Part shown: positions 41,091 to 48,749 of the stretch, piece by piece | Position numbering within the stretch: position 1 is the first letter of the stretch | Layout of the letters: every line of letters starts with the position of its first letter | From: Amycolatopsis orientalis DSM 43388 | Lineage (GTDB): Bacteria; Actinomycetota; Actinomycetes; Mycobacteriales; Pseudonocardiaceae | DNA: 64,000 nt | Assembly: GCF_000411975.1 (NCBI RefSeq) | Contig: NZ_ASXG01000148.1 | Location: forward strand, 1-64,000 | Direction: 5' to 3' | Made by a program: the position numbers and the translations under genes | Notes under the pieces: model-generated | Told to the model about the DNA's origin: nothing | What the model saw: the letters and a program-made list of their open reading frames with translations, nothing else | Database searches by the model: none

Positions 41091-43167
41091 CGACGCGCTG
41101 GTCAAGGCGGACCCGATACTCGACGGGGAACTGGTGGATGACACGTTGCCCCAGCCTCGGCCGCGAAAGCGGTTCGAGTCTTGGTGGCTCCGATCCCGGT
41201 GGGTGCCGACTTGGTTGAAGGACCGGAGCCAGGCACGGCAAGCCGCGAAGGACTTTGTTGCGGGTGTGCTGCGCTCGCCGTTCCGTTGTCTAGGTGCGGT
41301 GGCGCGTGGGCTGGTCGCTGCTGCGCGGTGGTGGCGAGCTTGGGTGACAGTCCGGGATTTCCGGGAGGCGGCGGAGCAGTCGGAGAAGTTGGCGGACAAG
41401 TTTGCCGATATCCGGGCGCTGACGTTGTTTCGGTGGAAGGTCACCGGTGCGGTTGCAGCTGGAGCAGCTGCGGCCACGCTGGTGGCTCACCTGGTTTACG
41501 GAGCCGTTGCTCTTTGGGTTGCTGGCGGAGTGCTCGCGGTTGCGCTGGCCGTGCTCGGGCGACAGCGCGAAGGGAGTCCAGGGCGGAAAGCGGTGCTCGC
41601 CGGGCCGCGGACGTTGCGCTGGACGATGGATCCGCAAGTACTGGTCGACGCGTTCCGGGACGCGAAGCTGGTCGGCAAGGACGAGACGTTGCGGCTGGTC
41701 GAGCGCGCGACGCGGATGGGAGACGGCTGGGCGATCACCGTGGATCTTCCCGCTACGCGGAAGGCCGCGGACGTGATCAAAAACCGTGAGGCGCTGGCGT
41801 CGGCGCTTGCGGTCGACGAGGTGCAGCTGATCGTGGAGCGGGTGCGCGGCAATGGCGGGCATGCTGGCCGGGTCGCGATGTGGGTTGCCGATGAAGATCC
41901 GTACGCATCTCCGCCACGGCGGACACCGTTGCTCGATGCGGCGCGGTGGGACGCGTGGCGGCCGGTCCCGTTCGGACGGGATGCGCGGGACCGGCGGGTG
42001 GATCTTCCGTTGGTGTGGACGTCGCTGCTGGTGGGTGCGATTCCGCGGCAGGGCAAGACATTCGCGGCGCGGTTGGCTGCGGCCGGGCTGGTGCTTGACC
42101 CGTTCACGCGGCTGTACGTGGCGGATTTCAAGGCTGGTAAGGACTGGGACGCGGCTGGGCGTGTGGCGCATCGGTTCATGTCGGGCGATGAGCCAGAGCA
42201 TGTGTTGGCGCTGGTCGGCTGGCTGGTGGAGCTGGTCGGCGAAGTGCAAGGCCGGTTCCGGCGGATGCGGGAGCTGGACGACGAGACCTGTCCGGAGTCG
42301 AAGGTGACGCCGGCAATGTCGCGGGACCGTGCGTTGGACATGCCGATTACGGCGATTTTCGTGGACGAGGTGCAGGTTCCGCTGGAGGACCGGACTCCGG
42401 TCAAGGTCGAGGGCAAGACGTTGACCGCAGGCGAGTATGTCGGCGAGTTGTTGACGTGGCTGGCGAAGAAGGGGCCGGCTGCCGGGATTGTGCTGGTGTT
42501 GGCGACGCAGCGGCCGGATTCGAAGACCATCCCGTCCGGGCTGCGGGCCGTGCTGGGGTCGCGGTTTGCGTTGCGGGTCATGGACTGGCGCGACAGCAAC
42601 ATCGTGCTCGGCGAGCAGATGAACACGCGTGGGTATGACAGCAGTCGGCTGCTCGCGTCGCACAAGGGGGTTGGGATTCTTCGGCCGGACGGCGATGCGC
42701 AGGCTGGCGGGGACGTGCTGGCGCTGACTGTGCGGACGTACTACATGCCGAATGAGGATTGGCAGACGATCTGTCGCCGCGGACGTGAGCTGCGTGAAGC
42801 TGAGGGAACTCTGACCGGGCACGCGGCCGGGACGGACTTGGCGCTGGAGAACACCTTGAAGATGCTCGGGCAGGCGGAGGTCACAACGCCTGCCGTGCTG
42901 CCGGAGCCGCTCGCTTCCCTCGCTGCCTACCTGGACGGCGACGAGCGGGAGTTCATCCCGACGGCTGAGCTGGTCGAGGCGTTGGCGGTAGACGCGAAGG
43001 AGTTCGCGCAGCTGATGGCGGACCTTGGTTGCCAGGGCACACGCGGACGTGTGCAAGCCGAGGACGGGCGCGTTCGGCAGGTCCGTGGGTACCTGCGGGC
43101 TGAAATCAGTGCATCGATCGAGCAGGAGCGAACGCGAGCCGACGCAAGCGGGGGTGGTGCATCATGA
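41083..43167 (+). CDS. FtsK/SpoIIIE-type DNA translocase (TraB-like)
   Basis: A 694-aa protein. The N-terminus has two or three membrane helices (about 125-165). The motor domain has a Walker A, VGAIPRQGKTFAARL (about 316-330), and a Walker B, ITAIFVDEVQV (about 422-432). A later VLATQRPDSKTIPSGLRAVL is the FtsK-type sensor segment. The C-terminus (FIPTAELVEALAVDAKEFAQ) looks like a winged-helix DNA-reading domain, as in TraB. Conjugation in these actinomycetes needs only this hexameric pump moving double-stranded DNA. It is the core transfer gene of the element. Confidence 0.88.
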   Translation: MADDALVKADPILDGELVDDTLPQPRPRKRFESWWLRSRWVPTWLKDRSQARQAAKDFVAGVLRSPFRCLGAVARGLVAAARWWRAWVTVRDFREAAEQSEKLADKFADIRALTLFRWKVTGAVAAGAAAATLVAHLVYGAVALWVAGGVLAVALAVLGRQREGSPGRKAVLAGPRTLRWTMDPQVLVDAFRDAKLVGKDETLRLVERATRMGDGWAITVDLPATRKAADVIKNREALASALAVDEVQLIVERVRGNGGHAGRVAMWVADEDPYASPPRRTPLLDAARWDAWRPVPFGRDARDRRVDLPLVWTSLLVGAIPRQGKTFAARLAAAGLVLDPFTRLYVADFKAGKDWDAAGRVAHRFMSGDEPEHVLALVGWLVELVGEVQGRFRRMRELDDETCPESKVTPAMSRDRALDMPITAIFVDEVQVPLEDRTPVKVEGKTLTAGEYVGELLTWLAKKGPAAGIVLVLATQRPDSKTIPSGLRAVLGSRFALRVMDWRDSNIVLGEQMNTRGYDSSRLLASHKGVGILRPDGDAQAGGDVLALTVRTYYMPNEDWQTICRRGRELREAEGTLTGHAAGTDLALENTLKMLGQAEVTTPAVLPEPLASLAAYLDGDEREFIPTAELVEALAVDAKEFAQLMADLGCQGTRGRVQAEDGRVRQVRGYLRAEISASIEQERTRADASGGGAS

Positions 43168-43325
43168 CGCGCCGCGACCGCTCACCGAGTGAGGTCCAGG
43201 TTATCCTGCCAGGTAAGGCACCGACACTGACCGTGCCTGCGGCGCGAGCGCTGTTGGCGATTCTGATCGAACTGACTGCGGTTCCGGACGCGGAACCAGT
43301 CGAGGGGGTGCAGCATGACGGCTGA
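43164..43325 (+). CDS. Small hypothetical protein between translocase and integrase (53 aa)
   Basis: ATG at 43164 overlaps the ftsK stop (ATGA), and the TGA at 43323-43325 overlaps the integrase start (ATG at 43315) by 11 bases. The product begins MTRRDRSPSEVQVILPGKAP and ends PVEGVQHDG. It is amphipathic with a short helix (ARALLAILIELTA). No family recognised. The double overlap is strong evidence that it is translated. Confidence 0.65.
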   Translation: MTRRDRSPSEVQVILPGKAPTLTVPAARALLAILIELTAVPDAEPVEGVQHDG

Positions 43326-45066
43326 TTTCATCAGCGATCCGTGGGTAACGCTGGATGAGATTCTGGGTGTCCAGGCGGTCGAGCCGGTTGACGAGGGCAT
43401 CGGGCCGGTCGCGTTCTACGGGCGGTGCTCGACGGAGGACAACCAGGACCCGGAGACGTCGTTGGGCTGGCAACTCGGTAACGCGCGGAAGTTCGTGGAG
43501 CCGTTCGGCGGGCGCGTGACCACCGAGTATTTCGATGTAGGCCAGTCGCGGTCAGTCCCGTGGGAGCGGAGGAATGAGGCTTCTCGGCTGCTGGCTGCGC
43601 TCAAGGATCCGCGGCGCGGGTGGGATGCGATCGTGGTCGGCGAGGGCACGCGATGCTGGTTCGGCAACCAGTTCTCGCTGATCGCGCCACGGTTCGCGGC
43701 CTACGGCGTGGACCTGTGGGTGCCAGAGCTGGGTGGGAAGTTCGATCCTCGGAATCCATCGCACAAGATGCTGATGAGCGTGCTCGGCGGGATGAGCGAG
43801 TCGGAGCGGCAGCACGTTCAGGCTCGGGTGCGGGCGGCGATGGACACACAGGTGATCAACGAGGGCCGCCATCAGGGTGGCCGGGCACCATACGGGTACG
43901 TGGTGGTAGATGGCGGGCCGCATCCGAATCCGCGGAAGGCGGCGGAGGGCTTCCGGCTGCGATTGCTGGCTGTGGACGAGTTCGCCGCCGACGTGGTCCG
44001 GCGGATCTTCGCCGCCTACTTGGACGGCTGGGGCGACCGGGCGATCGCCAATGAGCTGAACCGGCTCGGGATTCCGTGCCCGTCGGCGCACAAGCCAGAG
44101 CAGAACAGGCATCGGTTCGCGGACGGCTGGCAGGGCAGCACGGTGCGGTCGATCGTGGAGAACCCGCGGTACACCGGTTACGCGTTCTTCGGGCGTTGGA
44201 CGCGGCAGGAGATGCTGTTGGACCCGGAGGACGTGGCGGCCGGGAATGTCGTGCGGTTCCGGCGGGCAGCACCGGACCGCGTTGTCCGCTCGCGCAAGCC
44301 TGCTCATCCGGAAATCATCTCGGTGGAGGACTTCACGCGGGCTCAGCTGCTGCGCCGTTCCAAGGCCGCTGGCGGCCTGCGGACCGCGCGGAAGACGGAG
44401 CGGTCTGCGCGCGCGGTCAAGCACCCGTACTTGTTCCGAGGCTTGATCCGCTGTGCGGCGTGCGGACGGAAGATGGAGGGCAGCCCGCGCAAGCACGGCA
44501 TGTACTACCGATGCCCGGCGCGGACGCTCGCTCCGGGCTCACCAGCCTTGGCGACTCACCCGCCGACGATCTACCTGAGGGAAGAGCCGCTGCGGGATGC
44601 GGTGAACGGCTGGATTGGGGAGCTGTTCGACCCGAGGAACGTCGACCGGACGGTCAAGCGCCTGGTGGAGGCACAGCCCGCAGCGAGGTCGGGAAGCGAT
44701 GGTGCGGCGCGCCGTCGGCTGGATGAGGCCGAGGTCAAGCTTCGGCGGTTCCAGGACGCGATCGCGGCCGGCGTCGATCCGGCGGCGGTCGTGGAGGGCA
44801 TGAACGAGGCGCAAGCGGATAGAGCAGTGGCACAGGCTGAGTTGGTGACCGCAGGGGAACCCGCCGGGCTGAGCGAGGCCGAGGTCTACGCGATGATCGA
44901 TTCGCTCGGGAATATCGGCGCGGCGCTGACCGACTCGGAGCCGGGGAAGCTGGCCCAGCTGTACCGGGACCTTGCTCTTGACCTGCGGTTCGACCATGAA
45001 AAAGAGGCCGTCGATCTGACGGCCTCTCCACGGGTGAATAATGTGTGTGTCCGAGGGGGGACTTGA
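43315..45066 (+). CDS. int: Large serine integrase of the element
   Basis: A 583-aa large serine recombinase. The catalytic region is VAFYGRCSTEDNQDPETSLG, with nucleophile Ser39. The recombinase domain follows (PYGYVVVDGG; GDRAIANELNRLGIPCPS), then a zinc ribbon (IRCAACGRKMEGSPRKHG, YYRCPARTL) and a coiled coil (about 460-510). It catalyses site-specific integration and excision. The last codons (VCVRGGT) run into the tRNA-Leu 3' end, so the stop at 45064 lies inside the tRNA sequence and the C-terminus is set by the attachment site. It is homologous to the dead remnant at 27620-28332. A likely terminator hairpin for the tRNA is built into codons near 45003-45027. Confidence 0.93.
   Translation: MTADFISDPWVTLDEILGVQAVEPVDEGIGPVAFYGRCSTEDNQDPETSLGWQLGNARKFVEPFGGRVTTEYFDVGQSRSVPWERRNEASRLLAALKDPRRGWDAIVVGEGTRCWFGNQFSLIAPRFAAYGVDLWVPELGGKFDPRNPSHKMLMSVLGGMSESERQHVQARVRAAMDTQVINEGRHQGGRAPYGYVVVDGGPHPNPRKAAEGFRLRLLAVDEFAADVVRRIFAAYLDGWGDRAIANELNRLGIPCPSAHKPEQNRHRFADGWQGSTVRSIVENPRYTGYAFFGRWTRQEMLLDPEDVAAGNVVRFRRAAPDRVVRSRKPAHPEIISVEDFTRAQLLRRSKAAGGLRTARKTERSARAVKHPYLFRGLIRCAACGRKMEGSPRKHGMYYRCPARTLAPGSPALATHPPTIYLREEPLRDAVNGWIGELFDPRNVDRTVKRLVEAQPAARSGSDGAARRRLDEAEVKLRRFQDAIAAGVDPAAVVEGMNEAQADRAVAQAELVTAGEPAGLSEAEVYAMIDSLGNIGAALTDSEPGKLAQLYRDLALDLRFDHEKEAVDLTASPRVNNVCVRGGT
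44999..45027 (-). terminator. Rho-independent terminator for tRNA-Leu inside the integrase gene
   Basis: On the minus strand AGAGGCCGTC (45027 to 45018) pairs with GACGGCCTCT (45012 to 45003) over a 5-base loop, followed by TTTTT (45003 to 44999). This 10-bp stem plus U-tract begins about 21 bases after the tRNA 3' end, so tRNA-Leu transcription should stop here. The hairpin is entirely within integrase codons. Confidence 0.75.
45048..45058 (+). repeat. Right att core (attR) in the 3' end of tRNA-Leu
   Basis: TGTCCGAGGGG, the second copy of the 11-bp direct repeat found at 28281. It covers the discriminator and 3' acceptor strand of tRNA-Leu plus four bases. Confidence 0.75.
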
Positions 45067-45131
45067 ACCCCCACGTCCGTTAAGGACACTAGCACCTCAA
45101 GCTAGCGCGTCTGCCATTCCGCCACTCGGAC
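45048..45131 (-). tRNA. tRNA-Leu (anticodon GAG)
   Basis: On the minus strand the 5' acceptor GTCCGAG pairs with the 3' CTCGGAC. The anticodon stem CTAGC/GCTAG encloses loop TTGAGGT, anticodon GAG, reading CUC and CUU leucine codons. There is a long variable arm (type II tRNA) and a T-loop GTTCAAGTC. About 84 bases including the discriminator A; CCA is not encoded. Its 3' end is the attachment site of the element. Confidence 0.93.
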
Positions 45132-45390
45132 TTGCTGATGAAGAGAGTATACGACGGCAGAACACGTCGTTTCGGGGGGGTATGGAACCGTGCCGAGGGC
45201 TCGCATGAGATGATCATCTGTTTTCGACATTCGGAATCCCGGTCGAATATCCGCAGGTCACCGGCCTGCCTGGGCGGGGCAAGGCATACGGATCCCGCGA
45301 CCGGAGCGGGCCTGGTGCTGATCTTGCCAGGCTCGGCCTGGCGGGACGGGCGTCCGCGGCTGAGAACCCCGGGGGAGCGAGACACCTGGG

Positions 45391-46110
45391 TCAAGCGCCG
45401 ATCATCGTCACCAAGCCGGATACCACGATCAACCCCACGATCGCCCGGTCGAATACCGTCCGCGGGACTTTTCCGATGAGGCGTCCGCCGAGGATGTTGC
45501 CTGCCAGGGCGGCCGCGACCAGGAGCGGGAGCTGGGGGCCCAGGTTCGCGGTGGCGAATTGCCCGGCGGTGATCAGGAGCAGCAGGGACAGGCAGTTGGT
45601 CACCACGAAATAGCCTGCCAGGTCGCCGACGAAGGTTCGGGGCGGGACTTTTGCCGAGGCGAGCAGGACGGCCGGCGGTGCGCCGTTCAGGGAGGTCGTG
45701 GTGGAGAGGTAGCCGCCCAGCAGGCCGGCGATCGTTTGTTTGACCGGGGTGGCCGGGTGGGGCTCGCGGGCGGGGCGGAGGAGCAGGCGAAGGCCGGAAA
45801 GCACTACTACGGCGCCGGCCAGGATGCGGAGGGCGTGGGGTGGCAGCAGGTGCAACGTGAGGGCTCCGGCGGCGGCCCCGGGGAGGCTTGCGGCGCCCAG
45901 GACAGCGACTCTGCGCCAGGCGATGTGCTCGCGTTCGCGGTGGAGCACGGCGAGTCTCGTGATCATGGTGGCGATCAGGTTGATGACCACCACTTGCGGC
46001 AGCGGGAAGCCGATGAGCAGCAGCAGGGGAGTGCCCACCAAAGAGGCGCCGAATCCGGTCAGGCCGCCGATGAAGCCGGCGAAGGCTACGGCTAACGCGC
46101 CCAGGATCAT
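45391..46110 (-). CDS. TauE/SafE family sulfite/sulfonate exporter, copy 2
   Basis: A 239-aa membrane protein with about seven helices and two TauE/SafE repeats (GGLTGFGASLVGTPLLLLIG and LLGGYLSTTTSLNGAPPAVL). The family exports sulfite or sulfoacetate; in a taurine locus the likely job is removing sulfite made by Xsc. The ATG at 46110 begins directly at helix 1; a GTG at 46137 is also possible. It is the second of two TauE genes in tandem, four bases or more after the first, and the last gene before tRNA-Leu. The two copies may form a pair or handle different anions. Confidence 0.85.
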   Translation of the reverse strand: MILGALAVAFAGFIGGLTGFGASLVGTPLLLLIGFPLPQVVVINLIATMITRLAVLHREREHIAWRRVAVLGAASLPGAAAGALTLHLLPPHALRILAGAVVVLSGLRLLLRPAREPHPATPVKQTIAGLLGGYLSTTTSLNGAPPAVLLASAKVPPRTFVGDLAGYFVVTNCLSLLLLITAGQFATANLGPQLPLLVAAALAGNILGGRLIGKVPRTVFDRAIVGLIVVSGLVTMIGA

Positions 46111-46141
46111 GCGGCTGCCTCGCCGGACGAGGGGCACGGCC

Positions 46142-46888
46142 TCATGCGACGACCGCCTGGCCTACCAGCGCCAGGGAAAGCACGGCGAGGATTCCCAGGA
46201 CGATCCGGCGGACATCGCCGCGGGCGTGGCGATACAGCCAGGTTCCGGCCGCCACTCCGGCGAGCGCGACGGGGAGGAACAGGGCGGTTTGCAGGAGGAC
46301 CTCGCTGCTCAGCAGGCCGCCGGTGCCTGCGGTGGCCACGGTCATCGAGTCGGCGGCCAGGAAGAAGACGACCAGGCTCGCGCGGTTCACCGCCATCGGC
46401 AGCGGGGACGCCAGGTACATCAGGACTACTGGCGGCCCGCCCATTCCGCACGCGCCGTTCAGGACGCCGAAGGCCGTGCCCATGCCCGCGCAGGCGGGGC
46501 GGCCGGGCAGGCGATGGGTTCGGTGGCTGAGGGCCAGGGCTAGCGCGGAGATTCCGACGACCAAACCCACAGTCAGTCTTGTCGCGCGCTCCGGCAGGGC
46601 CGCCAGGAACCAGATGCCGATCGGCAGTCCCAGGAGGGCTCCGGCGAGCAGCCAGCGGATGGAGGGGCGGTTGGCGTCCGGCCAGGATTTGGGCAGCAGG
46701 CTCACGCTGGAGGCTATTTCCAGCAGAAGCGTGCTCGGGATGACGGCCGGCGGCGGGAGCACCAGGCAGAGGCAGCTCACCCACACCAGGGACGCGCCGA
46801 AGCCGGAGTAGCCGCGGATCAGGCCTCCGGCGAGCAAAGCGGCGACAGCGAAAGCCATCGCCGCGGGGGACAACTGCCAGAAGGTCAT
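46142..46888 (-). CDS. TauE/SafE family sulfite/sulfonate exporter, copy 1
   Basis: A 248-aa protein with about eight hydrophobic helices and the repeat signatures GGLIRGYSGFGASLVWVSCL and GVLNGACGMGGPPVVLMYLA. Inverted TauE repeats with a GG-PP pair are typical. Predicted proton- or anion-driven sulfite export from the cytoplasm, protecting the cell during taurine breakdown. The ATG at 46888 is chosen; an upstream in-frame TTG (46957) would add 23 polar residues. It is first of the tandem pair, separated from the APC permease gene by a strong terminator hairpin. Confidence 0.85.
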   Translation of the reverse strand: MTFWQLSPAAMAFAVAALLAGGLIRGYSGFGASLVWVSCLCLVLPPPAVIPSTLLLEIASSVSLLPKSWPDANRPSIRWLLAGALLGLPIGIWFLAALPERATRLTVGLVVGISALALALSHRTHRLPGRPACAGMGTAFGVLNGACGMGGPPVVLMYLASPLPMAVNRASLVVFFLAADSMTVATAGTGGLLSSEVLLQTALFLPVALAGVAAGTWLYRHARGDVRRIVLGILAVLSLALVGQAVVA

Positions 46889-47032
46889 CGGCGGGCTGGG
46901 GAACGGCTCGGCATCGGACCTCCACGGCGCAGGCGGGACCGGTCTACCTTGCGGCACGGCTGGCCGCGGCGGTAGGTCCAGAATCGCAGCATCGCGGGGT
47001 GCCAGACGGAGGCACGAGCCAAAGGCGGAAGC

Positions 47033-47079
47033 GGGTCCAGCCGGGAGCTGCCGGAGAACGGCAGAGCCCGGCTGGACCC
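47033..47079. terminator. Large double hairpin terminator
   Basis: GGGTCCAGCCGGG (47033-47045) pairs with CCCGGCTGGACCC (47067-47079), and inside it CTGCCG (47048-47053) pairs with CGGCAG (47059-47064), leaving a 5-base loop. Nineteen base pairs in all, with only AG/AG mismatches between the two stems. It lies just after the stop of the APC permease gene (47093, leftward) and before the TauE pair. Confidence 0.75.
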
Positions 47080-47092
47080 AACGGGAGGCCGA

Positions 47093-48517
47093 TCAGGGGG
47101 AAGCGATCCCCGCCTCGCCCCGGGAAGCGTTCTTCTCCGCGACCGCCTCGGGCCCGGGACGGCGCTTCCGGAACTGGTACGCGATCAGGATCAACGCCAG
47201 GGTCACCGCGCTCAGCCAGAACTGCGAGCGGGTCGTCGGGAGGAACGCCATGGCCAAGATGACCGCTGCCATCAACGCGATGGTGGCGTAGCTCAGCCAC
47301 GGGAACAGCCACATCTTCAGGCTCAGCGCGCCCGGGTCGGTGTTCTGCAGGCGCTTCCGCAGGCGGACCTGGGCCAGCGCGATGGCCAGGTACACGAAGA
47401 GCGCGACCGCGCCGTAGGAGTTCACCAGGAACTGGAAGATGAGATTCGGCGAGGTGTACGCGGCGATGACGGAGACGTAGCCGATGACGGTCCCGGCGAT
47501 GATGGCCCGGCGGGGGACGCCGCTGCGGGACAGTTTCGTGAACATCTTCGGGGCGTCGCCGTTGCGGGTCAGGGCGAACAGCATCCGCGAGGACGTGTAC
47601 AGCGCCGAGTTCAGGCAGGAAAGCACTGCCGTCAGCACGATGGCGTTCATGATCGTCGCGACCGCCGGGACGCCCAGGACGTCCAGGACCGCGGCGTACG
47701 GGCTGACGGCGGTGTCCGGCGAGTTCCAGGCCTTCACCGCGACCACGACGAAGACCGAGCCGACGTAGAACAGCACGACGCGGAACACGATGGAGCGCAT
47801 GGCCTTGGCGATCGCGCGCCGGGGCTCGGCGGACTCGGCGGCGGCGATGGTGACGATCTCGGCGCCGGTGTAGAAGCCGACGCACGGGACGACCGCGGCC
47901 AGGACCGCGCCGATGCCCATCGGGGCGAAACCGCCGTGGGAGACCAGGTTGCCGACGCCGCCGTGGGCTCCGGGCCAGACGCCGAACAGGTACAGGGCGC
48001 CGACCACCAGGAACACCAGGATCGCGATGACCTTGATGGACGAGAACCAGTACTCGAACTCGCCGTACGACCGCGCGGAGACCAGGTTCGTGGCGGTGAG
48101 CAGCAGGAGCAGCCCGAGGCTGAGCACCCACAGCGGCACGTTCGGCAGCCACAGCTGCAGGATCCGGCCGCCGGCGACCGCCTCGACGGCCACCACGATC
48201 ACGAAGAAGTACCAGTACATCCACCCGACGGTGAAGCCCGCCCGGTTGCCCATCGCCTCCCTGGCGTAGACGTAGAACGAGCCGAGCGCGGGCCGCGCGA
48301 CGGTCATTTCGGCCAGCATCCGCATGATGAGCACGGTGATCAGCCCGGCGATCAGGAACGAGACCACCGCCGCGGGCCCGGCCGACTGGATGACCACGCC
48401 GCTTCCGACGAACAGGCCGGCGCCGATCACGCCGCCCAGCGCGATCAGATTCATGTGGCGTTGCTTGAGGCCCGGCTTGAGGCCGCTGTCAGCGGCTGTT
48501 TCCGGTGCAGAACCCAC
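47093..48517 (-). CDS. APC-superfamily amino-acid/GABA-type permease
   Basis: A 474-aa protein with twelve helices. Helix 1 contains NLIALGGVIGAGLFVGSG, the signature of APC amino acid permeases, and FYTGAEIVTIAAAESAEPRR is the conserved loop of the AroP/GabP group. It should import an amino acid or analogue by proton symport. Between tpa and the TauE exporters, taurine or a taurine-like amine is a reasonable substrate (inference). GTG start with GAAGGAGGAG just upstream. Two CTGG boxes 24 bp apart lie upstream, shared with the tpa, ald and pta promoters. Confidence 0.87.
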   Translation of the reverse strand: MGSAPETAADSGLKPGLKQRHMNLIALGGVIGAGLFVGSGVVIQSAGPAAVVSFLIAGLITVLIMRMLAEMTVARPALGSFYVYAREAMGNRAGFTVGWMYWYFFVIVVAVEAVAGGRILQLWLPNVPLWVLSLGLLLLLTATNLVSARSYGEFEYWFSSIKVIAILVFLVVGALYLFGVWPGAHGGVGNLVSHGGFAPMGIGAVLAAVVPCVGFYTGAEIVTIAAAESAEPRRAIAKAMRSIVFRVVLFYVGSVFVVVAVKAWNSPDTAVSPYAAVLDVLGVPAVATIMNAIVLTAVLSCLNSALYTSSRMLFALTRNGDAPKMFTKLSRSGVPRRAIIAGTVIGYVSVIAAYTSPNLIFQFLVNSYGAVALFVYLAIALAQVRLRKRLQNTDPGALSLKMWLFPWLSYATIALMAAVILAMAFLPTTRSQFWLSAVTLALILIAYQFRKRRPGPEAVAEKNASRGEAGIASP

Positions 48518-48640
48518 GTCTCCTCCTTCCGGCGGCGCCGGGGGACCTCGATGTCCCCGCGCCGGCCGCCGCCGCGATGTCGCTGAGAGCTGCTGTGTGG
48601 TTCCCGTCACCGTAAGAAGGAACAGGCCCCGCCGCGAGAG

Positions 48641-48670
48641 CCAGATGCTAGCCATGCTCCGGTACCAGAA
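48641..48670 (-). promoter_or_regulatory. TauR-like box pair upstream of the APC permease
   Basis: On the minus strand TTCTGGTACC starts at 48670 and ATCTGGCTCT at 48646; the two TCTGG cores are exactly 24 bp apart. The proximal octamer CTGGCTCT is identical to that at tpa and pta. See the finding on the shared motif. Confidence 0.6.
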
Positions 48671-48694
48671 CGGCCTGATCCCGGACAGCAGGAC

Positions 48695-48735
48695 GGGCGC
48701 CGGGCACCCTCGGAACAAAGGGGTACCCAGCGCCC
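48695..48735 (-). terminator. Hairpin after tpa
   Basis: GGGCGCCGGGCACCC (48695-48709) and GGGTACCCAGCGCCC (48721-48735) pair in 13 of 15 positions. It lies just beyond the tpa stop (48750, leftward) and before the permease promoter boxes. No U-tract. Confidence 0.45.
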
Positions 48736-48749
48736 GCTGTCGCTATCCG

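Larger units (their letters stand above)
28281..45058 (+). mobile_element. Integrative element of the actinomycete AICE type in tRNA-Leu(GAG)
   Basis: A 16.8 kb segment flanked by direct repeats of TGTCCGAGGGG (28281-28291 and 45048-45058), the right copy lying in the 3' end of tRNA-Leu. The right part holds a compact module transcribed rightward: Xis-like, WhiB-like, two small membrane proteins, FtsK/TraB-like translocase, a small protein and a serine integrase next to the att site. The middle holds Scr1-like and HTH/Nudix regulators. The left part is cargo with unfamiliar genes, including a markedly lower-GC block at about 30.84-34.0 kb. I find no replication initiator or primase. Boundaries are inferred from the repeats. 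Confidence 0.75.

Noticed and set aside
41290..43056. Long leftward open frame opposite the FtsK-like gene
   Set aside because: Antisense shadow of the translocase gene; its composition is Arg/Pro/His-rich with no motifs.
28200..45200. CRISPR array or phage structural genes in the island
   Set aside because: No regularly spaced direct repeats with unique spacers, and no capsid, terminase or tail genes. The genes fit an integrative conjugative element.
45132..45390. Possible short genes between tRNA-Leu and the TauE pair
   Set aside because: Open frames there lack ribosome sites and familiar products; probably the tRNA promoter and intergenic sequence.
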